This document shows positions 35,363 through 44,800 of a stretch of 64,000 nt of DNA, piece after piece (the first letter of the stretch is position 1; every line of letters starts with the position of its first letter). Under the pieces are notes generated by a model. The model searched no databases, was not told the origin of the DNA, and worked only from the letters and a program-made list of their open reading frames with translations. A program made the translations under genes and the position numbers. This stretch comes from Prosthecobacter debontii (GTDB taxonomy: Bacteria; Verrucomicrobiota; Verrucomicrobiia; Verrucomicrobiales; Akkermansiaceae): NCBI GenBank assembly GCA_945862245.1, contig CAMAXN010000001.1:118753-182752 (forward strand). Reading direction: 5' to 3'.

Positions 35363-36484
35363 TTATAAGTTGGAGCGCCTAATCCCAGCGGAAACGATCG
35401 GAAGTGTGACGCGGGCCAGCACCTGTTGTGGAGAGTTTTCATAGGTCAGGGAGGCGAGGTTACCGTAAATCAGATGGAGGCGGCGGCGGAGATTACTGAT
35501 TCCTATGCCTATGCCGTTGTCTTTTCCACGAAATGTTGCGGAAGAAGGCTCTACCCACGATCCAGTGTTCTCAACCGTGAGGCGGAGCTTTCCGTCAGCG
35601 AGTTGTGCCTGGATGAGGATCGAGAGCGGCATCGGGCTGGTTTGCTGGCCATACTTGATCGCATTTTCGAGAAGCGGTTGCACGAGATGCATGGGAGTTT
35701 TGAAGGAGCGCGTTTCTTGATCCGCATCGATCCGGCACACCAGATTTGCACCGAATCGGATCTTTTCCACATGGAGATAGTTCTCCAAGGCATTCAGCTC
35801 TTCTCCCAGAGGAGCTTGATCTTCATCACTCCTGCTCAGCGAGAAGCGGAGATAATCAGCCAGCGACTGGGTCAGCGCCTCCACTTTCTCTTTGTCATCA
35901 CTCACGGCCATGACTGCGGTGAGGGCGTTGAAGAGGAAGTGGGGCTGCATCTGGTTTCTGAGAAGCGCAAGCTCGCTATTCTTTTGGCGATGAATTAGTT
36001 CAACAAAGTCAAAAAAGAGCGAGGCGGAGAAATAGAAACCGATCCAAAGTGCTATAAAGAAGAGATCCATATAGAACCCCAACACCATCACACTGGTTCC
36101 TATCGAAAGAGTGGCTGTCAGAGGTCTGAGGTATTCTCGCAGAAATGGAATCTGAGTGGTGAGGAGAATTTCGACCGCTGTATAAGAGATGGAAATCCCA
36201 AGAAGTAATATGGCAACTCGCAGGGGATGCCACTTCCTCGAATGAATCCAAATAAACAGCGGGCGAAGAGAGCTGGTGATCAGAAATCCGTAGGCTAACT
36301 TGAGGAGTGTCCATTCGAGGAGCAATGCTTCTGATCCGCGCGGAATGATTCCGGTAGCTATAAGCAGACCACCCACGATTCCATGAAGAAGCATGTAAGC
36401 AACCCAGAAGCCGATCTGCAGTTTCCAAAAGTATGGAGACTTACGACTCTCAGTCACATGATCGCCCAGATGTAGGTAGATCAT
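35363..36484 (-). CDS. LytS-type sensor histidine kinase
   Basis: About 373 residues from the internal Met MIYLHLGDHV; the ORF-track start at 36589 adds 35 residues. Several membrane helices (FWVAYMLLHGIVGGLLIATG, VAILLLGISISYTAVEILL, VMVLGFYMDLFFIALWIGFYF) precede the His_kinase domain: RNQMQPHFLFNALTAV with the phospho-accepting His, VQPLLENAIKYG (N box) and GIGIGISNLRRRLHLIYG (G box). There is no recognisable extracellular sensor domain, so the signal may be membrane-borne. It pairs with the LytTR regulator and is divergent from the secreted-protein genes. Confidence 0.9.
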   Translation of the reverse strand: MIYLHLGDHVTESRKSPYFWKLQIGFWVAYMLLHGIVGGLLIATGIIPRGSEALLLEWTLLKLAYGFLITSSLRPLFIWIHSRKWHPLRVAILLLGISISYTAVEILLTTQIPFLREYLRPLTATLSIGTSVMVLGFYMDLFFIALWIGFYFSASLFFDFVELIHRQKNSELALLRNQMQPHFLFNALTAVMAVSDDKEKVEALTQSLADYLRFSLSRSDEDQAPLGEELNALENYLHVEKIRFGANLVCRIDADQETRSFKTPMHLVQPLLENAIKYGQQTSPMPLSILIQAQLADGKLRLTVENTGSWVEPSSATFRGKDNGIGIGISNLRRRLHLIYGNLASLTYENSPQQVLARVTLPIVSAGIRRSNL

Positions 36485-36615
36485 CGCTCGGTCTCGTTGG
36501 CGTCTTGCAATGCGGTCATTCCTGAGTTCGTTGAAGCACTTAAACGATTCTTGACCGACTCGCGAGGGGAAAATCCCGCACAAGCCCACAAAACTGCTTC
36601 GAAACGGCAGGCCAT

Positions 36616-36676
36616 GCGATTCGTCGACGATTTCGTGCGATTCGTCGATTTTCCATTGCAGACATTCTCATATAGA
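36616..36676 (+). promoter_or_regulatory. Putative LytTR direct-repeat operator and promoter
   Basis: GCGATTCGTCGA occurs twice, at 36616-36627 and 36637-36648, exactly 21 bp apart (two helical turns). This is the geometry of AgrA/LytTR sites (short direct repeats with a ~12-bp spacer). The second copy ends where a -35 box would lie for the -10-like TATAGA at 36671-36676, and no good -35 is present, as expected for an activated promoter. It faces the five-gene exported-protein cassette. Confidence 0.6.
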
Positions 36677-36722
36677 GAAATTAAATGCCCTGAAACTTTT
36701 GAAAGAAAACCAATCCATCACC

Positions 36723-36838
36723 ATGAAAAAGCTCTGTGAGCTCTCTCCTACAAAGCGGGTCTTGGAACCTCTCTCACGCTCGCTCTTGGTGCGGGTGCAT
36801 TCGGCGGCCACGATGCTAAGGCGTCTATCATTGCCTAA
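36723..36838 (+). pseudogene. Frameshifted small exported peptide gene
   Basis: ATGAAAAAGCTC at 36723 looks like a real gene start, but its frame soon becomes nonsense-like. Removing one CT from the CTCTCTCC tract would join MKKLCELS to YKAGLGTSLTLALGAGAFGG, a convincing signal-peptide or membrane segment ending at the TAA at 36836-36838. Either a slippage pseudogene or a phase-variable short peptide. The remaining 36485-36907 intergenic DNA holds the direct-repeat promoter and nothing else clear. Confidence 0.35.
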
Positions 36839-36907
36839 GATCCTCTCACTCAGGCAGCGGGCTCAAGTTTTTAGTAATGAAACCTGCAGGAACACCTCAG
36901 TTCTCCC

Positions 36908-37822
36908 ATGAAATTTCCAAGTGACCTTCACCTCAAAACTATTTTGAATTTAATTAGAAGCCAATCGATGCTTGCTTTCCTAGGCAAACAGGGATCGCGA
37001 CTCGTGCTTGCGAGTGCGCTTGTCCTTCTTTTTTGCGGACCGTCCGTCCATGCCTTTCCGCCCGCGCCGCATTACTCGATTTACGGCGATGTGCGCGATG
37101 AGTTTGGCTACATCATCCCACCGGGAGCGGCCACCGTGATTTTCTCTTTCGATGGACGGGAAATTGCGCGCTATCCGCTCACCGGCGCCGCCTCCACCGA
37201 TTATACCTACCAAATTCGTATGCGTTTGGATATGAACCGTTCCGGCACAACTGCCTACAACTCCGCCGCCGTCACTGCGGGCGCGGTTTACACCTTGGCG
37301 GTCGATCTCGGCGGTGTGCTTCATTATCCGATTCAGGTGCAAACTCCGCCGACGGTAGGAAATCCCGCCGCCCGCCGCCGACTCGATCTTACGCTCGGCG
37401 TGGATGCCGATGGGGACGGCTTGCCCGACGCGTGGGAGGAGTTGCAACTCTACCTCGCTGGCCTGGACACGACTGATCTGGCGCAGATAACTCCGACCGG
37501 GGATCTCGACGGCGACGGGGTGCGCAACCTCACTGAATACATCGCGGGCACCTACGCCGCCGACGCGACCGAGACCTTCTATCTCAAAATCACCCAGTCG
37601 ATCGATACGCGCTCGGATTTCGAGTTCTTCGCCATCACCAACAAGGTCTATAGGCTCGAGAAAAGCACCGATCTCCGGACTTGGACGCCGGCCGACTTTA
37701 CCGTGGGTGAGGCGACCGTCGCCTCGTCCGTCTACACCGCCACCGGCGTCGGCGTGGTCACTGCATTCACTCCCCGCGACGCCGCCGAGGCGCAAACCTT
37801 ATACCGCCTTCAAGTCCGATGA
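36908..37822 (+). CDS. Exported protein with calcium-binding-like repeats
   Basis: 304 residues. A long basic N-terminus leads to a signal segment (LVLASALVLLFCGPSVHAF, cleavage near VHA). The mature protein begins with beta-rich sequence (YSIYGDVRDEFGYIIPPG). Near the centre are two acidic loops, DADGDGLPDAWEE and GDLDGDGVRNLTEY, of the thrombospondin-3/EF-hand-like type that bind calcium. The C-terminal ~80 residues (LEKSTDLRTWTPADFTVGE) resemble beta domains common in verrucomicrobial secreted proteins. First gene of the cassette; its stop overlaps the next start (ATGA). Function unknown. Confidence 0.75.
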   Translation: MKFPSDLHLKTILNLIRSQSMLAFLGKQGSRLVLASALVLLFCGPSVHAFPPAPHYSIYGDVRDEFGYIIPPGAATVIFSFDGREIARYPLTGAASTDYTYQIRMRLDMNRSGTTAYNSAAVTAGAVYTLAVDLGGVLHYPIQVQTPPTVGNPAARRRLDLTLGVDADGDGLPDAWEELQLYLAGLDTTDLAQITPTGDLDGDGVRNLTEYIAGTYAADATETFYLKITQSIDTRSDFEFFAITNKVYRLEKSTDLRTWTPADFTVGEATVASSVYTATGVGVVTAFTPRDAAEAQTLYRLQVR

Positions 37823-39537
37823 AAAGTCATTACCTTCTTCTTGGTGCCTTCCTTTTGGCGCTCTCCCCCCTCTCTGCCCAATGGTATTCCAAGACTTACT
37901 CGCTCGCGGCGGGCTGGAACGGCATCTGGCTGCACGGTGATGCGTCTTACACGACCGTGTCGGAGCTTTTTGCTTCCAACACAAACATCACCGAGGTGTG
38001 GCGCTGGAATCCCAATCCGGACAAGATCCAATTTTCCAGCAGTCCCTCCACCCCGACCACCAACAGCGACGAGTGGACGGTGTGGAAGCGCGACGATGCC
38101 ACCGAGCAGGTCTTGCAGCGCATGGTCGCGAGCTCGGCCTACCTGATCAACAACGCCGGCTCTGCCACGACCATCACGATCAAGCAGCAGGCGCGTTCTC
38201 CGGCCAACACTTGGCTGATCTCGGGCTCGAATTTCATGGGCTTTCCCTCCGCCGGCACCAGTTCATCCTGGCCCATCCTAAGTAATTATTTCGCCAGTTT
38301 CATCAACGGTAGCAACACCGGCCTGCCCAGCGGCACCGGGGTTTATAAATACGTGGGCGGCGCGTTGAGCGGCTCCAACCCTCTGCAAGTCGTCAATACC
38401 ACCGAGCGGCTCGATCCGGATAAGGCTTACTGGATCAACCTCGCGACGGTGAGCAATTTCTCCGGCCCGATCGAATACGAGGTGCCCGGCTCTGGCGGCC
38501 TGCTTTTTGGCCGTACGGCTTCCGCCCTGACCGTCGGCGTGATGAATCGCACCACCAGCAGCATCACCCTCACCATTTCGCTCGATGGCTCAGAGGCAGC
38601 CCCGACCGGCCAATCTGCCATCCGCGGCGCGGTGCCGCTGACCAAGCGAGTGTTTAACAGCACGACCAACAGCTACGACGAGACCGCGATCCTCGCCACC
38701 GGTTCTTCGCCGGCCTACACAGTGACAGTGGCAGCCGGCGGGCGCGCCAACCTCGATTTTGGCGTTAACCGCGCGTCTCTCTCGACCACTTCATCGGATT
38801 TCTACGCTTCGATCCTTCGCATCAAGGACTCCGCCGGTCTTACCGACGTTCGCTTGCCGGTGAGCGTGCAGCCGGCGACCGCCGCCGGGCTTTGGATCGC
38901 CAGAGCGCAGGTGGCCCGAGTGTCGAGCACCCTGACGAGCTCCGGCGACACCACCACCCGGCCCTTCACTCTCCCCGTCCTAATGCATCTGGATAGCGCC
39001 GGAAACGCCCGAATGCTTCGCCAAGCCTTCTCCGGGCGCCTGGTGACTTCCGGCAATCCGCTCGGTCTCGCCATATCCGAGTCCCGCGTGCTCGGCGCGA
39101 GCACGTCGGATGTGAAGCCGATGCGTTTTTACATGCCGATGATGCCGGCCGGTTCCCCGACTATCACCGCCTCCACCTCAAACGCCACTTTCGCCGCCGG
39201 CTCCTCGGTGCTTTGGAATATTACCCATAGTTATAACGACCCGCTAAATCCTTTCGTCCACACCTATCACCCTGATCACGACAATCTAGACGCCCGTTTT
39301 TCCGCTACGCCCCTCGCCGCGGGTCAGGAGAGCTACACCATCGTGCGCGCGTGCACGTTTAGCTTCACCTCATCCCCACCTGACGGGTCCACCGTCACCG
39401 GCTGGGGCACCACCGTGCTTGGTGGTAATTACACCGAGACCCTGACCGGCTTGAATAAAGCAATGCTTTCGGTCTCCGGCACCTTCGCCATGCGCCGCCT
39501 CTCGGAGAGCGCGGACATCGACCTGACCACCCCTTAA
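37819..39537 (+). CDS. Large exported beta-rich protein, function unknown
   Basis: 572 residues with a clear signal peptide (MKSHYLLLGAFLLALSPLSA, cleaved before QWYS). The rest is Ser/Thr/Gly-rich predicted beta structure with little charge, typical of outer-surface proteins: YSLAAGWNGIWLHGD, WLISGSNFMGFPSAG, YWINLATVSNFSGPIEYEVPG. I recognise no catalytic motif and no sorting signal at the C-terminus. Translationally coupled to the preceding gene and followed after 31 nt by the S74 fibre gene, so it is probably part of the same exported assembly. Confidence 0.75.
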   Translation: MKSHYLLLGAFLLALSPLSAQWYSKTYSLAAGWNGIWLHGDASYTTVSELFASNTNITEVWRWNPNPDKIQFSSSPSTPTTNSDEWTVWKRDDATEQVLQRMVASSAYLINNAGSATTITIKQQARSPANTWLISGSNFMGFPSAGTSSSWPILSNYFASFINGSNTGLPSGTGVYKYVGGALSGSNPLQVVNTTERLDPDKAYWINLATVSNFSGPIEYEVPGSGGLLFGRTASALTVGVMNRTTSSITLTISLDGSEAAPTGQSAIRGAVPLTKRVFNSTTNSYDETAILATGSSPAYTVTVAAGGRANLDFGVNRASLSTTSSDFYASILRIKDSAGLTDVRLPVSVQPATAAGLWIARAQVARVSSTLTSSGDTTTRPFTLPVLMHLDSAGNARMLRQAFSGRLVTSGNPLGLAISESRVLGASTSDVKPMRFYMPMMPAGSPTITASTSNATFAAGSSVLWNITHSYNDPLNPFVHTYHPDHDNLDARFSATPLAAGQESYTIVRACTFSFTSSPPDGSTVTGWGTTVLGGNYTETLTGLNKAMLSVSGTFAMRRLSESADIDLTTP

Positions 39538-39568
39538 TCCTTTTCTAACCAATCCTTATTAAACTCTC

Positions 39569-41812
39569 ATGAAATCAAAAATTCTAGCTGTATTTTTTTC
39601 GTTGCTCGGCGCCACCGCAGGGCTGGCCCAGACTTCCACCACGCCCGCGTTATTGAGCTACCAAGGTCGGGTAACCGATGCCACCGGCACGCTCGTCGGC
39701 AATTCCAGCCCCGTCAACCGGGCGGTAAAGTTCCAGCTCTACACCGCCTCGTCCGGTGGCACTGCCGTCTGGGCCGAGACCCAGACCGTCACCATCTCCG
39801 GCGGCGAGTTCAGTGTGCTGATCGGCAACGGCACCGGCATCTCCGGCATCACCGGTCCTAGCTCGCCCGCGCCTACCCCTTACAAGAAAATCCCAGATAT
39901 CCTCAATGCCTCGACCAACCCCGCCAACGTTAACTACTACCTCGGCGTGACGGTGGATGATGGCAACGCCGGTACCACCGACGCGGAAATCTCGCCCCGC
40001 CAGCAGCTCGTGGCCGGTGCTTATTCTCTCCGTGCGCTCGTCGCAGAGTCGGTTGCCTCGAGCGCCGTTACGACCGGGATGATTGCCGATTCGAACATCA
40101 CCACGGGCAAGATCGCCGATTCCAACGTCACCAGCGCCAAGATCGCTGACTCGACCATCGTCACCGCCGACCTCGCCAATAGCGCCGTGACGGCGGCCAA
40201 GATTGATACGGCCTCAGTCGGCCTCTGGAGTGTCAGTGGCAGCAGTGTTTACCGCAGTTCGGGCAGTGTCGGTGTCGGTACTTCTTCCCCGACTGCTCCG
40301 TTGAATGTTGTCGCCGGGAGCAGCACTAACCCCGACAGCAACGGCCTGTTTGTTGTCAACCCAACGAATTCCGCCAATCAAAATGCCATTGTGGGCGTGC
40401 GTAGCGCTGGCAGTTCCGCCGGTAACCCCTTCTTCTCGATGGACGTGAATGGGGTGACCGGCTGGTCCATGGGCATCGACAACGCCGACAGTCAAAAATT
40501 CAAGATCAGCAACTCGTGGAGCTCTCTCAGCTCCGCCACCAAGCTAACCATCACGGGCGCTGGCAACGTCGGAATCGGCCAGACTGCCCCCGGTCACCCG
40601 CTTAGCTTTGCAGATTCGCTTGGTAATAAGATCAGCCTCTTCGGGCAGAACACCTCGCACTACGGTATCGGTATGCAGAGTAATCTGCTACAATTTTACT
40701 CCGATTCCGCCGGGGCGGACGTCGCCTTCGGTTACGGCTCTTCCGCGAACTTCACCGAGCGCATGCGCGTCAAGGGTAATGGCAACGTCGGCATCGGCAC
40801 GAATGGTCCCAGCGAAAAATTAACGATCAATAGCGGCTGGCTGAGGTTCGATTCCAACGATACCGGCATCGTTGCGAGCATGGCGAACAACGATTATTGG
40901 AAGATCTATGGCACGGGCACAGATGATAATGGCAGCCTGATCATACAAACCGGCGACAATAGCAACGAGCCGATTATTTTCAAGCAACAAGATAGCGAAA
41001 GGATGCGTATTGCAAGCAATGGCTATGTTGGTATTGGAACGAACAGCCCAAATGCTCCTCTTCATATTTCCGGCACAGGATCGAGCGTGTCCTACTGGAG
41101 AAATGCAACAGGGACCGGTGATGGATGGAGCAACACGTCTTACACGAGTTATAACGACGCATTTAGCCTTATCGTATCGAATGGTATTTTAGCCGATCTT
41201 ATCTATCTGCAATCGGATGAAAGAATCAAAGTCATCGAGAATTTCTCAGACGCAGAGAAGGATTTGGAAACCCTCTTGAAGATTCAGATCACGGACTTTC
41301 ACTACAAAGATAGCGTTAGGAATGGGAGTTCCAAGAATAAAAAAGTGATCGCCCAACAAGTCGAGAAAGTTTTCCCTCAGGCAGTTAGAAAATTAGAAAG
41401 CCCGATCCCCGACATCTATGCAGAAGCTGCTATCACGAATGGTTGGGTGCAGCTTGCGACGAATTTGTCGGTGGGCGAAAAAGTCAAGTTGATCACGGAG
41501 CAGGGAGAAATCCAAGCGGAGGTCACGGCCGTTCGAGCTGATGGCTTTCAGGTGGATGCGGATTTGGCGAGCGGTAATGTTTTTGTCTACGGTAGGATTG
41601 TAAAAGATTTCCGCGCGGTAGATTATGATGCCATTTCCATGCTCAATGTCTCTGCCACACAGCAGCTCGACCGTGATCTGGATACTGTGGCCGCCAAGTC
41701 AAATGACGAGTTTTCCAAACTCCGCTCGGAACTCGACGCGAAATCGCAAACCATCAAGCAATTGGAATCTCGTCTCGAGAAGCTCGAAGCGCGGCTTTCG
41801 AATGGCAATTAA
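39569..41812 (+). CDS. Exported fibre-like protein with peptidase S74 intramolecular chaperone
   Basis: 747 residues with a signal peptide (LAVFFSLLGATAGLAQ). Residues about 20-160 form a beta domain (LLSYQGRVTDATGTLVG). Then come degenerate repeats of the ADSNITTGKI type and at least four NVGIGTxxPxxxL units (VGVGTSSPTAPL, NVGIGQTAPGHPL, NVGIGTNGPSEKL, VGIGTNSPNAPL), as in tail-fibre-like trimers. A peptidase S74 domain starts near residue 548 with SDERIK, whose Ser is the self-cleavage residue in phage endosialidases. QQVEKVFPQAV follows, with an inserted beta segment, DYDAISMLNVSATQQL and a C-terminal coiled coil. S74 domains trimerise fibres and then cut themselves off. Confidence 0.85.
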   Translation: MKSKILAVFFSLLGATAGLAQTSTTPALLSYQGRVTDATGTLVGNSSPVNRAVKFQLYTASSGGTAVWAETQTVTISGGEFSVLIGNGTGISGITGPSSPAPTPYKKIPDILNASTNPANVNYYLGVTVDDGNAGTTDAEISPRQQLVAGAYSLRALVAESVASSAVTTGMIADSNITTGKIADSNVTSAKIADSTIVTADLANSAVTAAKIDTASVGLWSVSGSSVYRSSGSVGVGTSSPTAPLNVVAGSSTNPDSNGLFVVNPTNSANQNAIVGVRSAGSSAGNPFFSMDVNGVTGWSMGIDNADSQKFKISNSWSSLSSATKLTITGAGNVGIGQTAPGHPLSFADSLGNKISLFGQNTSHYGIGMQSNLLQFYSDSAGADVAFGYGSSANFTERMRVKGNGNVGIGTNGPSEKLTINSGWLRFDSNDTGIVASMANNDYWKIYGTGTDDNGSLIIQTGDNSNEPIIFKQQDSERMRIASNGYVGIGTNSPNAPLHISGTGSSVSYWRNATGTGDGWSNTSYTSYNDAFSLIVSNGILADLIYLQSDERIKVIENFSDAEKDLETLLKIQITDFHYKDSVRNGSSKNKKVIAQQVEKVFPQAVRKLESPIPDIYAEAAITNGWVQLATNLSVGEKVKLITEQGEIQAEVTAVRADGFQVDADLASGNVFVYGRIVKDFRAVDYDAISMLNVSATQQLDRDLDTVAAKSNDEFSKLRSELDAKSQTIKQLESRLEKLEARLSNGN

Positions 41813-41839
41813 GTAAAAAACGCCCAGCGCCATTTTTCT

Positions 41840-44800
41840 ATGAACCGAATTTCATCGGCATGCCTGAGAGGAAGACTGGGCTTATTAGCCATCTTCCTAA
41901 TCATATTGGGTGGAGGGGCATCCCTCCAAGCCCAGTATGAAGTGAAGAGCGGGGCATACAACCGGCTTAGTGCGGTCCCCAATCATTACACTCCGGTCGG
42001 CCCGAATTTGCCCTCGACCGGCGATCCCACGATCACGCCTCAGTTCGCGAACTGGGTCGAGACCTCTGCCTCCTCCGGTCCAGTTGCCTCGGGTTACCCG
42101 GCCAGCTCCAATACGGGCATCAAACTCATTTACTCCAGCACCGGCACTACCTTTGCTTCCGGCGTGCCCCGCTACTTCTATGGCGACCGCATTACTCCGC
42201 CTTCGTCCATTATCGCCTTGAACGGAACCACCAAGGATACCAGCGCCGCCGGTTTCTGGCGCACCGAACCGGTCCGTCCCGAGGAAATCCTGTCGAACCC
42301 ATCTGGCAGCGCTGCCACGGATTATCGCACCGGCGAATCCTCGGCGATCCCTGCCTTGGCCTCTGGCACCCTTACATCCTATTATTACAGCCCCCATGCC
42401 CGCGAGGTTTTCGCCAGCACCCCCGGCACGGTCGAGGTGACTTGGCGCTCCAGCGTGCCCGACGCTACGACGAACAGTTACATTTTTTTCAAAGAACGCT
42501 TCGCAGTTTCCTCCGCCACCTCCAACCCAGTTCGCAATTTGTATTGGACGGAGCGCAGTTTCAACGGTCCGCAGGTGGTCATCCCCACTGGAATCATTGG
42601 GACGATTAATCCGGTGTTCAGCAATGTATTCCCACAGAGAGTTACCAGCGAATACGTGGTCGCCGGTACCCCTGCTACCACTGGAGACTCCGCCGAGCTA
42701 CGAACCGTGTGGTTTGATACCACCGGCGGCACCCGCCGGCTCCATGCCTACAATGTCACCGGCCGCATCCTGATCGAATACCTCGGCACCCTCCGTGCTG
42801 ACGGAACCTACGAATTCCTCGGCATGGATATCGTAAGTGTCCAGCAAGCCCTCCGACCCAGCACCGTCACCATCGAGCTCGGTTCGCAGCTACGTCCCTA
42901 TGATAGCGTCTCGTTCGACCCTGACACGACGCTCGTTGCCTCGCCTGTCAACACAGCGACCTCAGGCTCGGTGAATTATTATAGTTCCGTCACTCTCCCA
43001 AATGGATCTCTCGCCTATTACGCGGAACGGGAAAACGACATCGAGGACCGCGAGACATTCTACTGGTTGACACCCAAGTCCATCGCGATTCCTCCCACCG
43101 GCGCGACATCCTCCGCGAGGACTTCGATCGAATGGCCGGTCTATCTCAATAAATATCTGCAAGTATGGCCCGTTAATATTACCAGCTACGCCCAAAATAC
43201 AGTCGCCCCTGCCGGCAGTTCGGAGACTTCTGGCACTGGCATTGCCTTCATCGGTGGCAAAATTCCGCAGATTGTTTATCAGGATTCCTCGGAAGGCGAT
43301 GCCTTGATGGACAATAACACCCAGCGCCTGCTGGTCGATTTTAATGGCGAGGCGGATCAACTCAACCGCTCCCTGCTCAAGTTCACCGGTAACAACGGCG
43401 GCGTCTGGTATGTGCCGTTGATGACCCAAGCCGACGGGCGCCTGGGCTATCAGGAAGGTGACGGCGCCGCTGCGGTCACCGGCACCGCTTACGTTGGTGA
43501 ACGTATCAACCCGCCTTCAGCTACCAATACCCTCGCGGGCTATGTCGCGGCTGGCACTTACTATTCTCCCACCGCATACATCGATCCCTTCGCCAACGGT
43601 GTGTCCGAGGCTGAGAAAGGTGCGATCATCCCGGTGAATGCTCTTCCTAGCAGTGCGTCCAGTTTGACAGTTTGGTGGTTCAAGAAATACCCCGCGCCTT
43701 CCTCCGAGTTCAATGATCTGTATCTCCCGGCGAAAGTTGGCCGCTATGCGCTGGCTTATCGCGACTCTGCTTCCACGCAGGACGTGGTCATGGCTTCGAA
43801 CCAAGGCACTGACTCCCTCGCCACCTACGTTGCATCTGGAACGATTTATAATCAGCCCGACACCAGCAAGGTGGGTTATAATCCCAACGAAGAACACGCT
43901 TTGATGCTCGGTGGACGGGGTTACGCCCTTCGAGATGATTTGAATATTATCAGCGGCAACGCTACCAGCAGTCCCGCCTTCTCCTCGCTGCCTCGCATCC
44001 TCATTCAATACACCGACCCTGCCGATGATCGTCCCGCGATGTCCGTTTTCGAGGTTCTCCGCGAGAATGCGACCTACCGTTTCGACTACTCGGTGACCGC
44101 TGGCACGATGTTGAACCAACTCTCCCCACAGCCGCTGCCTTTGCTACCGTTGCCGGTGGATCCCTCGAGTGGCTCGGTGAGAAATCTGGAAGTCGATCCG
44201 GGTGCCAGCTACCGTGATACCGCTCCAGTTTCCGGAACCCCGTCGCTCTATACGGCTTTCACATTTAAGGATCGCAAGGGCTACGATTGGGTTTATCGCG
44301 GTCCGCATGATGACGCTACTTCTGCTGGCCTGCCCGCCTACGCACCGCTGGTCAACTCCGAGTTCGACACGGCGAATGACCGTGGTATTTGGACTCAAAA
44401 CCTTAATACGGGCACCATCGCCGTCACGAATGGTGCGTTTAGCGGTGCCGCCACAGGCAATGGCGACGTTCAGATTAATACCTCCGGCCTTACCTCCTTC
44501 GCCGGTTCATCGGTGCCGCTGATCCAGCTTCGCATGAAGGCCTCCGCCAACGTCACGGTCCAGCTCTTTTGGGGTAACGAGGATGGCGGTTATGGCGGCT
44601 CACGCATCCGGAATGCCAACTACACCGGTGCGGGTGGCTGGCAGACGCTCTCTTTCGATGTCTCTAACTCTCCAGACTGGACGGGTAAAACCATCAACGC
44701 CCTGCGCATCGATCCCGTCACCGCCACCAGCCAGACCTTTGATATTGACTGGATCCGCGCCTCTAGCGCCACCGCGCTGGGCATGCAATTTTATTATACG

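Noticed and set aside
36980-37795. 271-residue minus-strand ORF opposite the first cassette gene.
   Set aside because: The plus-strand gene has a signal peptide, Ca-loop motifs and coupling to the next gene; the antisense translation is Arg/Gly/Asp-rich with no domain.
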